DNA of 25,945 bases from an uncultured Bdellovibrionales bacterium (GCA_937903155.1 CALCZU010000022.1:1-25945); one strand, 5' to 3'; positions 15,099 through 24,084 are shown, counted from the stretch's first letter. Notes: a model not told the origin generated them from the sequence alone. Program-made: numbers and translations.

Positions 15099-17326
15099 TA
15101 ATTTGCTGGATTGAAGTAGAACGGGTACGCGGCGACGTCGGTATCGACTGGCGCTTCAGGTTTCGGGAATTGCCAGCTTCGGATTCGGGATGCAATACAT
15201 TGCTCAAGTCCGCCGTCGCCCACTGTGCTTTCCTTCACGTTGACCGTTTTCACGACCCCTTGCGGAGAGATGACAAAAGCCATTGTGACTTTTCCTTTAA
15301 CCTTTGGATTTCGAGTCAAAGCCGCATCGTAACAACCACGGATCTGAGAACGATATCGATTCACCGTCGCTTCAATCAGATCTTTTGAAAGACCCGAAAG
15401 AACTTGGATGTTTTCAGACACGATACTGATGGCCGCTTCTCCTTTTTGTCCGAAGCGTCCGGGTCCGTCGATGCCTTCTCCGATGCCATCGCCGTGATAT
15501 CCACGTCCTAAGCCTTTGGTCGAAGGTCCGTCGATGCCGATGGTTTTTCCACCGCCGCCAGGTCCAACGCCTTTGAGGCCTTTACCGCCAGCGCCGCCAA
15601 CTTCTTCGATGCCTTTGCCTCTAAATCCAATGACTGCTTTTCCGAAGTCATCAAATCCACCTTTGCCAGGCTTACCTTCACCCGCATCGAGGAGATTTTG
15701 AACTTCGCCTTGGATTCCTTTATCGCTAAACGCTTTGAGGAGACCGACACTCTTCGCCTTTTTCTCGTCGACGACTTTACGTTTTACGAGTTCAGGTTTC
15801 GTATCTGCCGGTTTTTTGGCAGCGGCTTGCTCATTGCCTTTAGGATCGGGTTTTGACCGAGGAAGAAGCGTCTGAGGTTTCTCAGCACTTTTCGGTAATT
15901 CTTTTTTTCCGGCTTCACCTTCCGCACCAATTGCAGGTCCACCTTCTCCAGCTTTCGAGCCACCTTGTTTATTATCCGCACCTGGGATTTTCAGCCCATC
16001 TGCCGATTTAATATTGGGTCGTTTCTTGATCACGATCTTTGCAAAACGCTCCGGCATTTCTTCGATCGTCATCGGTTTAGGAGGTTCAATAAAGCTAATC
16101 CCAACCATCAACAGCGCGAAAAGAAGAAAAGATCCGATGTACGTTCTCATCAGAAGGGGATCTTTATCCAAGATCGGAGGCGCTTTAATTCGAGGTGCTG
16201 GCGCCACGTAAAGAATGAAGAAACTGATATTGCCGATGCTAATCTTGGCAAAATCATCTTGCTTCAAAGTAATCACGCTATGGCCGCCCGTTTGTTTCAC
16301 GAACTTTTCGCTCGCTACGTCTTTGAGCGAATAGACTTTATCGCGAACGCGTAAAGTCCCAGTCATTTTTTCGGTGAAACTTAAAGAAGCATTTCCGTCC
16401 TGCTCGATATTCACGAGCGGAAACTCATCCGGAATCCCGACACTCGGAATAATATACTCATTACGAGGTCCTTCACCGACATGCAAAGTACACTCGTCAT
16501 AGTAATTGGAAACGTCCAAAATATGATCGCCCCACATCGCCGTCACTTCGAGTTCCCGAGCGTGAGCTGGCGGATCAAAAGCTTTTTCAAGCTCTTGCGG
16601 CAACATATCATCGTCATCCTTACGAGTCCGTCTGTCCGAAATTCTTCTTTCTAAGCTTGTGATATCAAAAACGCGTCTATCTCCCTGGCGTCTTTGACCG
16701 ACACGGCGTTCCTCTTCTTCAATCAAACGGCGTTGCGCATCGGTTCTGCGTTCCTTCGGCGTTTCGGCTCCAGAAACAGTTACCTCATCATCATGACGTC
16801 GTTCATCGCCAGTGCGTTCATCCACTCTGCGATCGCCCTCGCGTCTCTCAGAAAGTCTTTTCTCTTCAGGTAAGACATCCTTTTTACGACGGTCATTGTC
16901 GCGGCGGTCTAGCTTATTTGTCATCGAGCGATCGATATCGACTAAGGTAGCATCGTCGTAAACTCGCCCCGGGTCCGCCGCAGGTTGAGCTGACACTTGG
17001 CCAGAACCTTGCGATATTCGAACGCTGACTTGTCCGAGTTTAATCGTATCGCCCCATTTCAGCGCTTTTTCTACGACCTTCTCCCCATTCACGTAAGTCC
17101 CGTGTGAGCTCGCAAGGTCTGTAAGAAGAAGTTTGTTATTGCGTAATTCCAAGAGAGCATGAATCCTAGACACTCTCGGATCATCGACTCGCAAATCTGC
17201 CGATAGAATACGTCCTAAGACTAACTTGTCTTTTACGTACTCACTGGTTTGAATAATCTCGCCATTCGCATCGAGAACATCCAAGCGGATGGGAGTGGAT
17301 TTTTTATTGATGTTTTGAGCTTCCAT
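15098..17326 (-). CDS. FHA - Arg-rich linker - TM - AgmX/PglI TonB-like protein (GltG-like)
   Basis: A 742-residue protein. Residues 15-100 are an FHA phosphothreonine-binding domain with G38-R39, S53-R54-x-H56, S73-S74-H75-G76-T77 and N80-G81. A charged linker (about 125-245) repeats ERR/DRR units such as ERREGDRRV and RRQGDRRV. A conserved-looking domain (WGDHILDVSNYY) precedes one membrane helix near 393-415, so the N-terminus is cytoplasmic. Then come a Lys/Pro- and Gly-rich periplasmic stretch and a C-terminal AgmX/PglI domain (about 640-740) with two Cys (RGCYDAAL, LEQCIASRI). This architecture matches GltG of the Myxococcus gliding machine, which contacts outer-membrane components through its TonB-like tail. 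It is the last gene of the - strand operon; AGG precedes ATG. Confidence 0.88.
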   Translation of the reverse strand: MEAQNINKKSTPIRLDVLDANGEIIQTSEYVKDKLVLGRILSADLRVDDPRVSRIHALLELRNNKLLLTDLASSHGTYVNGEKVVEKALKWGDTIKLGQVSVRISQGSGQVSAQPAADPGRVYDDATLVDIDRSMTNKLDRRDNDRRKKDVLPEEKRLSERREGDRRVDERTGDERRHDDEVTVSGAETPKERRTDAQRRLIEEEERRVGQRRQGDRRVFDITSLERRISDRRTRKDDDDMLPQELEKAFDPPAHARELEVTAMWGDHILDVSNYYDECTLHVGEGPRNEYIIPSVGIPDEFPLVNIEQDGNASLSFTEKMTGTLRVRDKVYSLKDVASEKFVKQTGGHSVITLKQDDFAKISIGNISFFILYVAPAPRIKAPPILDKDPLLMRTYIGSFLLFALLMVGISFIEPPKPMTIEEMPERFAKIVIKKRPNIKSADGLKIPGADNKQGGSKAGEGGPAIGAEGEAGKKELPKSAEKPQTLLPRSKPDPKGNEQAAAKKPADTKPELVKRKVVDEKKAKSVGLLKAFSDKGIQGEVQNLLDAGEGKPGKGGFDDFGKAVIGFRGKGIEEVGGAGGKGLKGVGPGGGGKTIGIDGPSTKGLGRGYHGDGIGEGIDGPGRFGQKGEAAISIVSENIQVLSGLSKDLIEATVNRYRSQIRGCYDAALTRNPKVKGKVTMAFVISPQGVVKTVNVKESTVGDGGLEQCIASRIRSWQFPKPEAPVDTDVAAYPFYFNPAN

Positions 17327-17336
17327 AGTCTTTAAC

Positions 17337-17690
17337 CTATTTTACTAAGCGGGAAGAATCTGCAACTTCGCTGTCGAAGTTTTCGCGAATTTTAATGACG
17401 CTCTTGCCTCTCACGTCTTTAATATTCGAGATATACGCTCCCGATGGTTTGTTATAGATACCTTCAATACTAGATCCTTCGAAGTCATAGCTGGTTTTCT
17501 TTTTGTATTTGACGGTCGATCCGTCATTTCTTTTTTCAATCACGAAATCACCTTCTTCGCGTTTTCCCTGCGGGCTACCGCTTGTGACGGTCACTGTTTT
17601 CTTTTCAGCGTTTGAATTCGATTTCGCTTTTGCGTGACTCATCTCACAAACTAATAAAAGAACGATGAATGCTGATGCTAAATTTCTCAT
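17337..17690 (-). CDS. Small secreted protein of the Glt-like operon, function unknown
   Basis: A 117-residue protein; ATG 17690 has GGAG 6 bases upstream, better than the in-frame TTG at 17702. The signal peptide (RNLASAFIVLLLVCEMSHA) is followed by a Lys/Ser/Asn-rich linker and a beta-prone segment (GDFVIEKRNDGSTVKYKKK, then YDFEGSSIEG and ISNIKDVRGKSVIKI). No cysteine remains in the mature part. It starts 2 bases after the TPR lipoprotein stop and ends 10 bases before the FHA gene, so it is co-transcribed with both. It has no counterpart I recognise among Glt proteins; a periplasmic accessory factor is plausible. Confidence 0.8.
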   Translation of the reverse strand: MRNLASAFIVLLLVCEMSHAKAKSNSNAEKKTVTVTSGSPQGKREEGDFVIEKRNDGSTVKYKKKTSYDFEGSSIEGIYNKPSGAYISNIKDVRGKSVIKIRENFDSEVADSSRLVK

Positions 17691-17692
17691 AT

Positions 17693-18562
17693 TTATCTCC
17701 AATTCTGCATGGCTTCATGGGCCTTTGCAGTCTCTTTGCCGCCTCGTTGGAGGTATCTCAACATCTGTTGAGCGGCATCACTCGTTTTTTTCAATCGATT
17801 TCCTAAGATCAACGAATCGTTATAAACGATATTGAGCGCGTTTGGATTACGTTCCATAAAAGCGACGTAAACACTATGAGCTTCTTCGAACTTTCCCTGG
17901 CCTTCTAGACTGACTCCTAGACCCAAAGCGGCATCCTCGAAATCGGATTCAATCTGGTAGGCTTTCCGAAATTCTTTTTCTGCTTTTGTATAGCTCTTAC
18001 TCTGAAGGTAAAGTGCTCCCAAATTCGCAAACGGAGCTGAGACTTCGAGCTTCTCTTTCGTCGCTTTTTCAAAGTAGGCAATCGCGCCTTGGCGGTTTTT
18101 ATCTTGAAGCGCCATCATTCCGAAATTATTTAGAAGCAACGACCTCCAAGCAAAATCTTTTTCTTTTTCGAGTTGGTTCATGAAGTAAAGCGCTAACTCT
18201 TTTTTATTTCTTCGCAAGTAATGAACCGAAAGGATGAACTCCGCCCTTTTTTCATCTGGATGTTCAGAAAGAAATTCTTTGATCTTCTTTTCGGCTTCCG
18301 CCTGCTTGCCCGAAGCATCTAAGAGCACCAGGTACTCCAAATAGGCGTCAACATTCTCAGGACTCGGTGTGTTCACTTCCACTTTATCGAGCTCGGCTTG
18401 TGCAATTTCACGATCGGGGGCTGCTTTGTCTGTAATGTTTCTATCCAAATAAGAAACGTACTTCGGTGCTTTTGCGATAAAATCGTCATCCGAGGCAATC
18501 TCTTTCACGGTGCAGTGAGTAAGAAGCGGGAGAACGAACAGAATTGGAATCATTCTTTTCAT
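17693..18562 (-). CDS. TPR (lipo)protein, GltE/AglT-like
   Basis: About 289 residues from ATG 18562; a GTG at 18571 overlaps the previous stop and would add three residues. The N-terminus MKRMIPILFVLPLLTHC looks like a lipoprotein signal, but the lipobox LTHC has an atypical His at -1. Residues about 60-280 form consecutive TPRs, for example PFANLGALYLQSKSYTKA, with KEFRKAYQI and AALGLGVSLEGQGKFEEA. Its size and operon position match AglT/GltE, a TPR lipoprotein of the Myxococcus gliding complex, thought to sit at the outer membrane's inner face. Translation is probably coupled to the large TPR gene before it. Confidence 0.82.
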   Translation of the reverse strand: MKRMIPILFVLPLLTHCTVKEIASDDDFIAKAPKYVSYLDRNITDKAAPDREIAQAELDKVEVNTPSPENVDAYLEYLVLLDASGKQAEAEKKIKEFLSEHPDEKRAEFILSVHYLRRNKKELALYFMNQLEKEKDFAWRSLLLNNFGMMALQDKNRQGAIAYFEKATKEKLEVSAPFANLGALYLQSKSYTKAEKEFRKAYQIESDFEDAALGLGVSLEGQGKFEEAHSVYVAFMERNPNALNIVYNDSLILGNRLKKTSDAAQQMLRYLQRGGKETAKAHEAMQNWR

Positions 18563-18567
18563 AGCTA

Positions 18568-21500
18568 TCACTTTCTGACCAAAGGTCGGGTGCTCCAGTA
18601 AATCGGCTTGGGAAATGTTCCCGAAGGCTCGAAGTTAGACTCAGACTTAACCGCTTTCGCAGCGCAGTGCTCAACGTACTCTGTCGTGACATTAAATTCC
18701 GAAGCGCGCGTTAAACAAAGCTTAAGGACTTCCTGGGATTTGGCTTCCAACGGAGCGACTAACTTTGCATCAATGGCTTTTAAGCTGCTTTCGACTTCAG
18801 CAAGTTCCTGGTCTTTGTATTTTTTAGGGATCTGAAGACTTCTAAAAGAAGCGACAAAACTCGCATAAGCTTGACTCTTTTCGTAAAGAGCGGCGACTCC
18901 CCAATCCGGCACCCCGACTCCAATCACGGTATCGTATTGTTCGGCAAGTTTGATCAGGGCTTTTTCTTTTCGTTTTAAGAGATAAACCAGGTCATCTGGA
19001 GGAAACCGCAGTTTAATCGCTTCAAAAGTCTGTTTTTGCTTGTCGATGGATTTAAATTTAGCTTCTGCGACATAGGGAGCGGCTGTTCCGCCAGCTTGAG
19101 CAATCTTTTTTCCTTCATAAAGAATACGAAACTCATTCAACAGAGCCTCTTTTTCTTTTTTCTTTCCGGCTTTATCGTAGATTCTTGCCAATTCCGCTAA
19201 GTATTCCACTCGCTCAGATTCCACTCGGCTTTCTTTCGCAAGTTTTCGGTAAATGGAGCTCACTTTATCCCAGTTGCCTTCTTTGCGATAAAGTTTCGCC
19301 TGAGAAACGGTAATTGATTTTTTCTCTGCAGCACTTGCCTTACCGTCTTTGAGATAGTCGTCGTAAAGTTGCAGTGCCAACTTGTTGTACTCTAAGAGCT
19401 CAGCAAAAACGGCAGCATTAAATAGTGCGTTCTGGGCTTCTTTCGACTTTGGGAATTTCTTCGCAAAATCCATATAACCCTTTTGAGCTTGGTCGAAATC
19501 GTAGGTTTTTTCAGCCGCGCGAGCGATATCCAGTAAAATTCCTTCAGAGTAGCTGCTAGAAGGATACTTCACTAAGAAGAGACGACCCACTTCGGTGACT
19601 CTTTTATTTTCCTTTGCCTTCTGAAAGCTGACGTAGGAATTGTAGAGTGATTTTTCAGCCAAAGGAGATTCAGGATTTTTCTTGTAATACGCTAAGTAAG
19701 TTTCGCCGGCTTCTTTCCATTTATTATCTTTTTCTAAGGGCTCAATTCGTTTAAAGTCGACTTCACCGACAATCGCTTTCAACTCATCTCTAAAGCTCGC
19801 ATCCCCCAGATTCTTAACCTGAGTAAACTGAGAGGCAGTGCTGATCAAACCATCATAGTCTTTTCGGATATTATAGATATCGAGAACAAGATGAGCCGCC
19901 GTTGTAGCGGTTCGGTGTTTCGAATGAGCGAGTACGATGTCTTTTAAAATTCCTTGGGCCGCATCAAAATGATGGCGTTCGTAGTAAATCGACGCGATTC
20001 TAAACTTAACATCCACAATCTTATCCCCTTGTGGATATTCTTTGAGATAGTACTCTCCCACTTCGATGAACTTCTTTTCACCTTCAGGGATTTCTTGAGG
20101 CGTCTGGTCCATCGTTTTCTGTTCAGATTTTGTATATTTTGTAAGCTTGGTATCTTTGTAAGTGAAATGGTCTAAAGCCAACAGAGCATTGTAGACGGCT
20201 TCATCGCCCAATTTATCTTTCGGCGGGGTGTAGGCTGCAGCCATGTAACTGTTCGCAGCGTCTAGCCATCTGCCCATTTGGTAAAGAGCTTCCCCTTGAA
20301 AGTAAGCAAGCTTCTTTTTTTCTGGGTGATTTGGAAAGTTTTTAAGCAGGGCCGCGTAAATTTTAACAGCGGACTCGTAAGAGTTCTTGTTCGTGCTTTT
20401 TTGCCCAGATTGGTGATAGTAAAAAGCGATCTTTGAACCTTCCATGCCGAGAGTTTCAAAAGCTGCTTTCACTTCAGCCGCTTTTTCGGGGCCAAAAGAT
20501 TTAGCCCAAGGAGAATTTTCTCCATATCTGTCAAAAGCAATTAACATATCTTTTAAAGCATCGTTGTATTTGCCTAAACGCGAAAGGGAGTCATAAAGCC
20601 CGACATACAAACGGGGCGTTTCGATGCCATCTGGAAATTCCTGAACAAGTCTTCGGTAGGCTTTAACCGCCGCTTCATCTCGACCTTTCGATCGGTAAAT
20701 GTCCGCCAAGAGCCGTAAGTTTTCGAGCGCCTTATCCTTACTCAATTGCTGAGTAAAGTAAGTGACCGCATCGCCAACAAGCTCGGCTTCTCCGTAAAAA
20801 ACTACAATGTCTTTTAAAGCTTGTTCTCGCAAATTGAATTTGGAAGCTTGGGAGCTGTCTTTCAATCTCTCAATCACCCACTTCATGTTCGAAAGGGCTT
20901 TTTTCGGATCGCCCGTATTCAGCTCGCACCATGCTAACTTATAGTGCGCGAAATCTTGTAATCCGCCCCCCCTTGTCAGGAGAAGTTTGTAGCGGCTAGC
21001 GGCATCTTTAAATTTGTGATTCGCAAAATAGTAGTCACCGACAAACACCACGGCTTCATCATACTTACGGCTCGAAGGATAATTCTTAATTACGCGTTCG
21101 AGATAGGCTAAACCCTTTTTGTCGTTACCCGACTCAAGTTCCACAAAACCGATAAAAAAGATCACTTCATCCAATCGGGGATGTTTTGGATAGTCTTTTT
21201 CTAAAGAGTAGAACAGTCTAACCGCGTCTTTTAGGTATCTTTGAGAACGCGAATTGTCGGCCTTGGGAGCTTTCAAGTTCTTATTCGAAATTCTTTTTTG
21301 TTCGAAATCGACTAACTGAGCGCTGAATACTTCGTTTTCAAGATTGCTCAACTCCATGTATTTTTCAGCGTAATTTTGCCCGAGTTTCAAAAGAAGATTG
21401 TCTCGGTTTGCTTTTTGCCCGAGGTCTAACTGTTGTCTCAGAAGCTTAATCACTTCTTCTCGCTTTTCAGTCAGGAAATTTTCTTTGGCGAGAATAAAGA

Positions 21501-21714
21501 GTTTACTATCAATCGAAGGCCCCGAAACCGTCCGCACCTTAGAAGCTTTAATCTCGACTCGATTATTACTTTTAAAATTGAATCGATTTTCCGGCAGAAC
21601 CACCTTGGAGGGTTCTGGAGGAAGCGAAAAATTATCGTACTCTTTGGAGGCGGCATTCAAAACAACACTCACCCCAAACATCGATAGGAATAGAATTTCT
21701 TTGTTAATTAACAC
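18568..21714 (-). CDS. Large periplasmic TPR protein, GltD/AgmU-like
   Basis: About 1048 residues. GTG 21714 is preferred because GGAG (21725-21722) lies 7 bases before it; the upstream GTG 21720 is only 1 base from that site. A signal peptide (EILFLSMFGVSVVLNA) exports it. Almost the whole mature chain is TPR/helical repeats, with BamD-like units such as ARLFYSLEKDYPKHPRLDEV-type repeats (residues near 165-185) recurring, each with a Pro-rich turn and a YF/AY pair. The length is close to GltD/AgmU (about 1200 residues), a periplasmic gliding component. The start overlaps the preceding TPR gene's stop by 11 bases, so expression is coupled. Confidence 0.82.
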   Translation of the reverse strand: MLINKEILFLSMFGVSVVLNAASKEYDNFSLPPEPSKVVLPENRFNFKSNNRVEIKASKVRTVSGPSIDSKLFILAKENFLTEKREEVIKLLRQQLDLGQKANRDNLLLKLGQNYAEKYMELSNLENEVFSAQLVDFEQKRISNKNLKAPKADNSRSQRYLKDAVRLFYSLEKDYPKHPRLDEVIFFIGFVELESGNDKKGLAYLERVIKNYPSSRKYDEAVVFVGDYYFANHKFKDAASRYKLLLTRGGGLQDFAHYKLAWCELNTGDPKKALSNMKWVIERLKDSSQASKFNLREQALKDIVVFYGEAELVGDAVTYFTQQLSKDKALENLRLLADIYRSKGRDEAAVKAYRRLVQEFPDGIETPRLYVGLYDSLSRLGKYNDALKDMLIAFDRYGENSPWAKSFGPEKAAEVKAAFETLGMEGSKIAFYYHQSGQKSTNKNSYESAVKIYAALLKNFPNHPEKKKLAYFQGEALYQMGRWLDAANSYMAAAYTPPKDKLGDEAVYNALLALDHFTYKDTKLTKYTKSEQKTMDQTPQEIPEGEKKFIEVGEYYLKEYPQGDKIVDVKFRIASIYYERHHFDAAQGILKDIVLAHSKHRTATTAAHLVLDIYNIRKDYDGLISTASQFTQVKNLGDASFRDELKAIVGEVDFKRIEPLEKDNKWKEAGETYLAYYKKNPESPLAEKSLYNSYVSFQKAKENKRVTEVGRLFLVKYPSSSYSEGILLDIARAAEKTYDFDQAQKGYMDFAKKFPKSKEAQNALFNAAVFAELLEYNKLALQLYDDYLKDGKASAAEKKSITVSQAKLYRKEGNWDKVSSIYRKLAKESRVESERVEYLAELARIYDKAGKKKEKEALLNEFRILYEGKKIAQAGGTAAPYVAEAKFKSIDKQKQTFEAIKLRFPPDDLVYLLKRKEKALIKLAEQYDTVIGVGVPDWGVAALYEKSQAYASFVASFRSLQIPKKYKDQELAEVESSLKAIDAKLVAPLEAKSQEVLKLCLTRASEFNVTTEYVEHCAAKAVKSESNFEPSGTFPKPIYWSTRPLVRK

Positions 21715-23188
21715 ACGCACTCTCCGTGGTATAAATGTAGGCGCCTAATTCATCATCCCAGTATTCGCCCGTAAAAGGCCAAAACTGATAATTCGATCCA
21801 ACGGTGGTCTCGACATCCACCACCCGTTTAGAAGGCAATCCGCCTTGACCTTCGATTAAGTCTTTCTCTCCGGTCGCGACTTCAATTTTCAAGTAGTTGG
21901 CTTGTTCTCTCTGATCAATCAGCTCAGCCAATTTCCTTTTGTGAATTTTTTGAAGTTGGTCACCCGTTTCAATTTCAAGTTGGCGAATCGCTTCGTCGAC
22001 GCCCGAGATCAATCCACGCGTAGAGTCGCTACGAGAGATTTTCGCGAGATTTGCTTTTTCGTCTTTTAAAAGGTTCAACACTTTAAAAGATTTTTGAATT
22101 CCTTGATCGCGTTTTGCGTAATTAATGAATGCACGGTGCAAGACTCGATTTTTATCAGAGGCCCCTGCCTGGTACGCTCTAAAATAACCTTCAGCACCCC
22201 CCAAACTCGATTGAGCCGCTTGCATTTGTCGGATGACTGGATCGTATAGTTTTAAAAACTGAGCAAGCGTTCGTTTCATTTCTTCGTACTTGCACATCGA
22301 GAAAAGAATCGTGGCTCTTAAGATGTATCCTTCTCCAACGAGATCTTCGCGATAGAAGGGAGAAGTAATCGTGTGAAGATTTCCTAAAGAAACGGTCGTG
22401 TCATTCGCCCGCATTAATGGCCAGCTCGCTTCCAGAAGAACCGTTAACCAGTATGAGGAGCTTGCAAGAAATTGAGAGTAGAGCTCGACTGAACGTTCCA
22501 TATCTCCCATGGTATAAGCCGTTCGCGCAAGATTCAGTCTTGCTAAGTCGCCAATATCAAACTGGTCTCTTTTACCTTTCGCAAGCTTGATGACTTTTTC
22601 GAAGTAAAAAACGGATTCTTTATAGTTTTTCTTACGTGTTTCTAAAATTCCTAAATAGAGAAGCGCTTTATTATAGTAAGCGTTTTCAGGATTCACGGAC
22701 TTCAAATGGCTAATCGCTGAATCTAAATCACCAGATTCCATGTCATGGACGCCTAAAGCGTAGTGACTATGACTCGCGACCGATCCCGGGACAAGTCCTG
22801 AAGAAAGTTTTTGCAACGATCGGCCTACTTTACCGAGCATATTCAGACGGTCCGCAATCACGACCGCATTTTTAATCGCCTTTTCGTAAACATCACGGTT
22901 GCGATCGTCTCCGGCACTAATGACATGTCTAAAAGCACTGAGACTTGAAAAGTACATTTCATTTTCAAATAAGGAGAGACCCAAAAAGTAGTTCGCCTGA
23001 TTGCGAGTATTTGCATCGCCCGCGGAGCGAACGACGTCCGAAAGAATCGAAATCGCGCGGTCGTAGTTTCCAGAATCAAACTGCTTTTTCCCTGCTTCTA
23101 AAAAGCTTCCTCTATCTGCCGCGAACAAAGCGGAAGAAGATAACTGAGTCACTACAACACATGTGATGATTTGAAGTGTCCACTTCAT
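21704..23188 (-). CDS. Periplasmic TPR protein, possibly GltC-like
   Basis: A 494-residue protein with a signal peptide (hydrophobic IITCVVVTQLSSSALFA, cleavage near FAADRG). The N-terminal 270 residues contain TPRs (FDSGNYDRAISILSDVV; NQANYFLGLSLFENEMYFSS; ARTAYTMGDMERSVELYSQF); the rest is a helical region ending in a short Trp/Tyr-rich tail (WPFTGEYWDDELGAYIY). An AAGG site precedes the ATG. It lies 63 bases from the outer-membrane barrel gene and overlaps the large TPR gene. In Myxococcus the barrel proteins GltA/GltB are encoded with the TPR protein GltC, so a GltC-like role is the best guess; orthology is not shown. Confidence 0.78.
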   Translation of the reverse strand: MKWTLQIITCVVVTQLSSSALFAADRGSFLEAGKKQFDSGNYDRAISILSDVVRSAGDANTRNQANYFLGLSLFENEMYFSSLSAFRHVISAGDDRNRDVYEKAIKNAVVIADRLNMLGKVGRSLQKLSSGLVPGSVASHSHYALGVHDMESGDLDSAISHLKSVNPENAYYNKALLYLGILETRKKNYKESVFYFEKVIKLAKGKRDQFDIGDLARLNLARTAYTMGDMERSVELYSQFLASSSYWLTVLLEASWPLMRANDTTVSLGNLHTITSPFYREDLVGEGYILRATILFSMCKYEEMKRTLAQFLKLYDPVIRQMQAAQSSLGGAEGYFRAYQAGASDKNRVLHRAFINYAKRDQGIQKSFKVLNLLKDEKANLAKISRSDSTRGLISGVDEAIRQLEIETGDQLQKIHKRKLAELIDQREQANYLKIEVATGEKDLIEGQGGLPSKRVVDVETTVGSNYQFWPFTGEYWDDELGAYIYTTESACVN

Positions 23189-23251
23189 AATTTATGACCT
23201 TGGGTAAGAGTATTCATTTTTCCTATCAACTAGGATTTACTACTATTCAGA

Positions 23252-23959
23252 TCAGGGCATCTTCGGCAGCCAAAAGCTCAAACTGAGATTGACTGCGTAG
23301 TTCTGTCTCAGGATCGTGTCACTCGTTGCTGCTGTGGTGCGCGAGACAGATTTTTCCGAGTACATATAGTCCCTGAATTCGAGGCGCATCGAGAACCATT
23401 CCTTAAAGAAGGCTCGCAGTCCGATCCCGGGATAGAATGCAAGATAAGAATCGGTTTCAGTTTTTGCGAGTCCAGCGCCAAAAGTGACATAGGGTTCGAC
23501 ATACAGAATCCAACGCGAGAGAGTCGAAATTTTTCCATAAAACGGGGTGAGTTGCGCTCCCGCCGTCATAAAATAAAGGAGTTTTTGATAGTCTGGACGA
23601 ATGTCGGCTTCCGCTCCCAACTTATTACTATTCACATCTTCTGTAAAAGAACTGAAAAAGGTTTTCGAATAGACAAAATTAAAAGCTTCAATCCCCAGCC
23701 AATCATTGAGATGGTAAGTGTAGTTCGCTCCACCAATCAGAGTTCTTCTCACGGTACCAAAAGGAATTCCGCCGATCGAAAATGGGGTCAGTTCGTGGCG
23801 TCCGCCCTTACGAGTGTACTTTCGTTGAACCACCATCACTTCTTCATTGGGAATTCTCCCAATATCTTCGAGCTGCTTTTCAATCACATTCTCTTTTGCA
23901 GCGAAGAGAGTTCCAGACGTCGTGAGAAACAGTAAGAAATGTAGAATAAATTTTTTCAT
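23252..23959 (-). CDS. Outer-membrane beta-barrel protein (OMP_myx_plus-like, GltA/GltB-like)
   Basis: A 235-residue protein with signal peptide MKKFILHFLLFLTTSGTLFA. The mature N-terminus has a short charged segment (IEKQLEDIGRIPNEEVMVVQ), then alternating amphipathic strands typical of an eight-strand-sized barrel (LIGGANYTYHLNDWLGIEAF; WILYVEPYVTFGAGLA; FFKEWFSMRLEFRDYMYS) and a final strand VNLSLSFWLPKMP. The pattern fits the outer-membrane barrel domain family of myxobacteria and relatives (TIGR04565, from memory), which includes gliding barrels. It is the first gene of the - strand operon. No clear ribosome-binding site is seen before ATG 23959. Confidence 0.8.
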   Translation of the reverse strand: MKKFILHFLLFLTTSGTLFAAKENVIEKQLEDIGRIPNEEVMVVQRKYTRKGGRHELTPFSIGGIPFGTVRRTLIGGANYTYHLNDWLGIEAFNFVYSKTFFSSFTEDVNSNKLGAEADIRPDYQKLLYFMTAGAQLTPFYGKISTLSRWILYVEPYVTFGAGLAKTETDSYLAFYPGIGLRAFFKEWFSMRLEFRDYMYSEKSVSRTTAATSDTILRQNYAVNLSLSFWLPKMP

Positions 23960-24024
23960 GATGCGATTTTTTTTAGCTAATTTATTGGTAGTTCGACCGC
24001 CTTAAACTAATAAGGAGATCAAAA

Positions 24025-24045
24025 GTGTCTGCAAGATCTGCTCTT
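24025..24045 (+). other. Seven-codon mini-ORF with a strong ribosome-binding site
   Basis: AAGGAG (24012-24017) is followed by GTG TCT GCA AGA TCT GCT CTT TAG. It could be a leader peptide, a remnant of a lost gene, or chance. It lies in the 5' region of the - strand operon on the opposite strand. Confidence 0.3.
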
Positions 24046-24048
24046 TAG

Positions 24049-24054
24049 ATTATA
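24049..24054 (-). promoter_or_regulatory. Consensus -10 box for the Glt-like operon
   Basis: The - strand reads TATAAT here, a perfect -10 box, about 90 bases before the barrel gene's start. The region 17 bases upstream has no good -35 box but contains the palindrome at 24069-24084, so an activator-dependent promoter is possible. Confidence 0.4.
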
Positions 24055-24068
24055 AGGCAAGTTTGCTG

Positions 24069-24084
24069 TTTTAGCGTGCTAAAA
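24069..24084. promoter_or_regulatory. 16-base palindrome between divergent operons, possible operator
   Basis: TTTTAGC and GCTAAAA are perfect 7-base inverted repeats around GT. The site lies about 15 bases upstream of the - strand -10 box and 45 bases upstream of the + strand promoter. On the + strand it is followed by six T, so a weak terminator is an alternative. Confidence 0.45.

Noticed and set aside
15508..15981. Open frames in other phases across the Gly/Lys-rich part of the FHA protein
   Set aside because: They are by-products of low-complexity coding sequence and have skewed composition (Pro-rich or Lys/Ser-rich).
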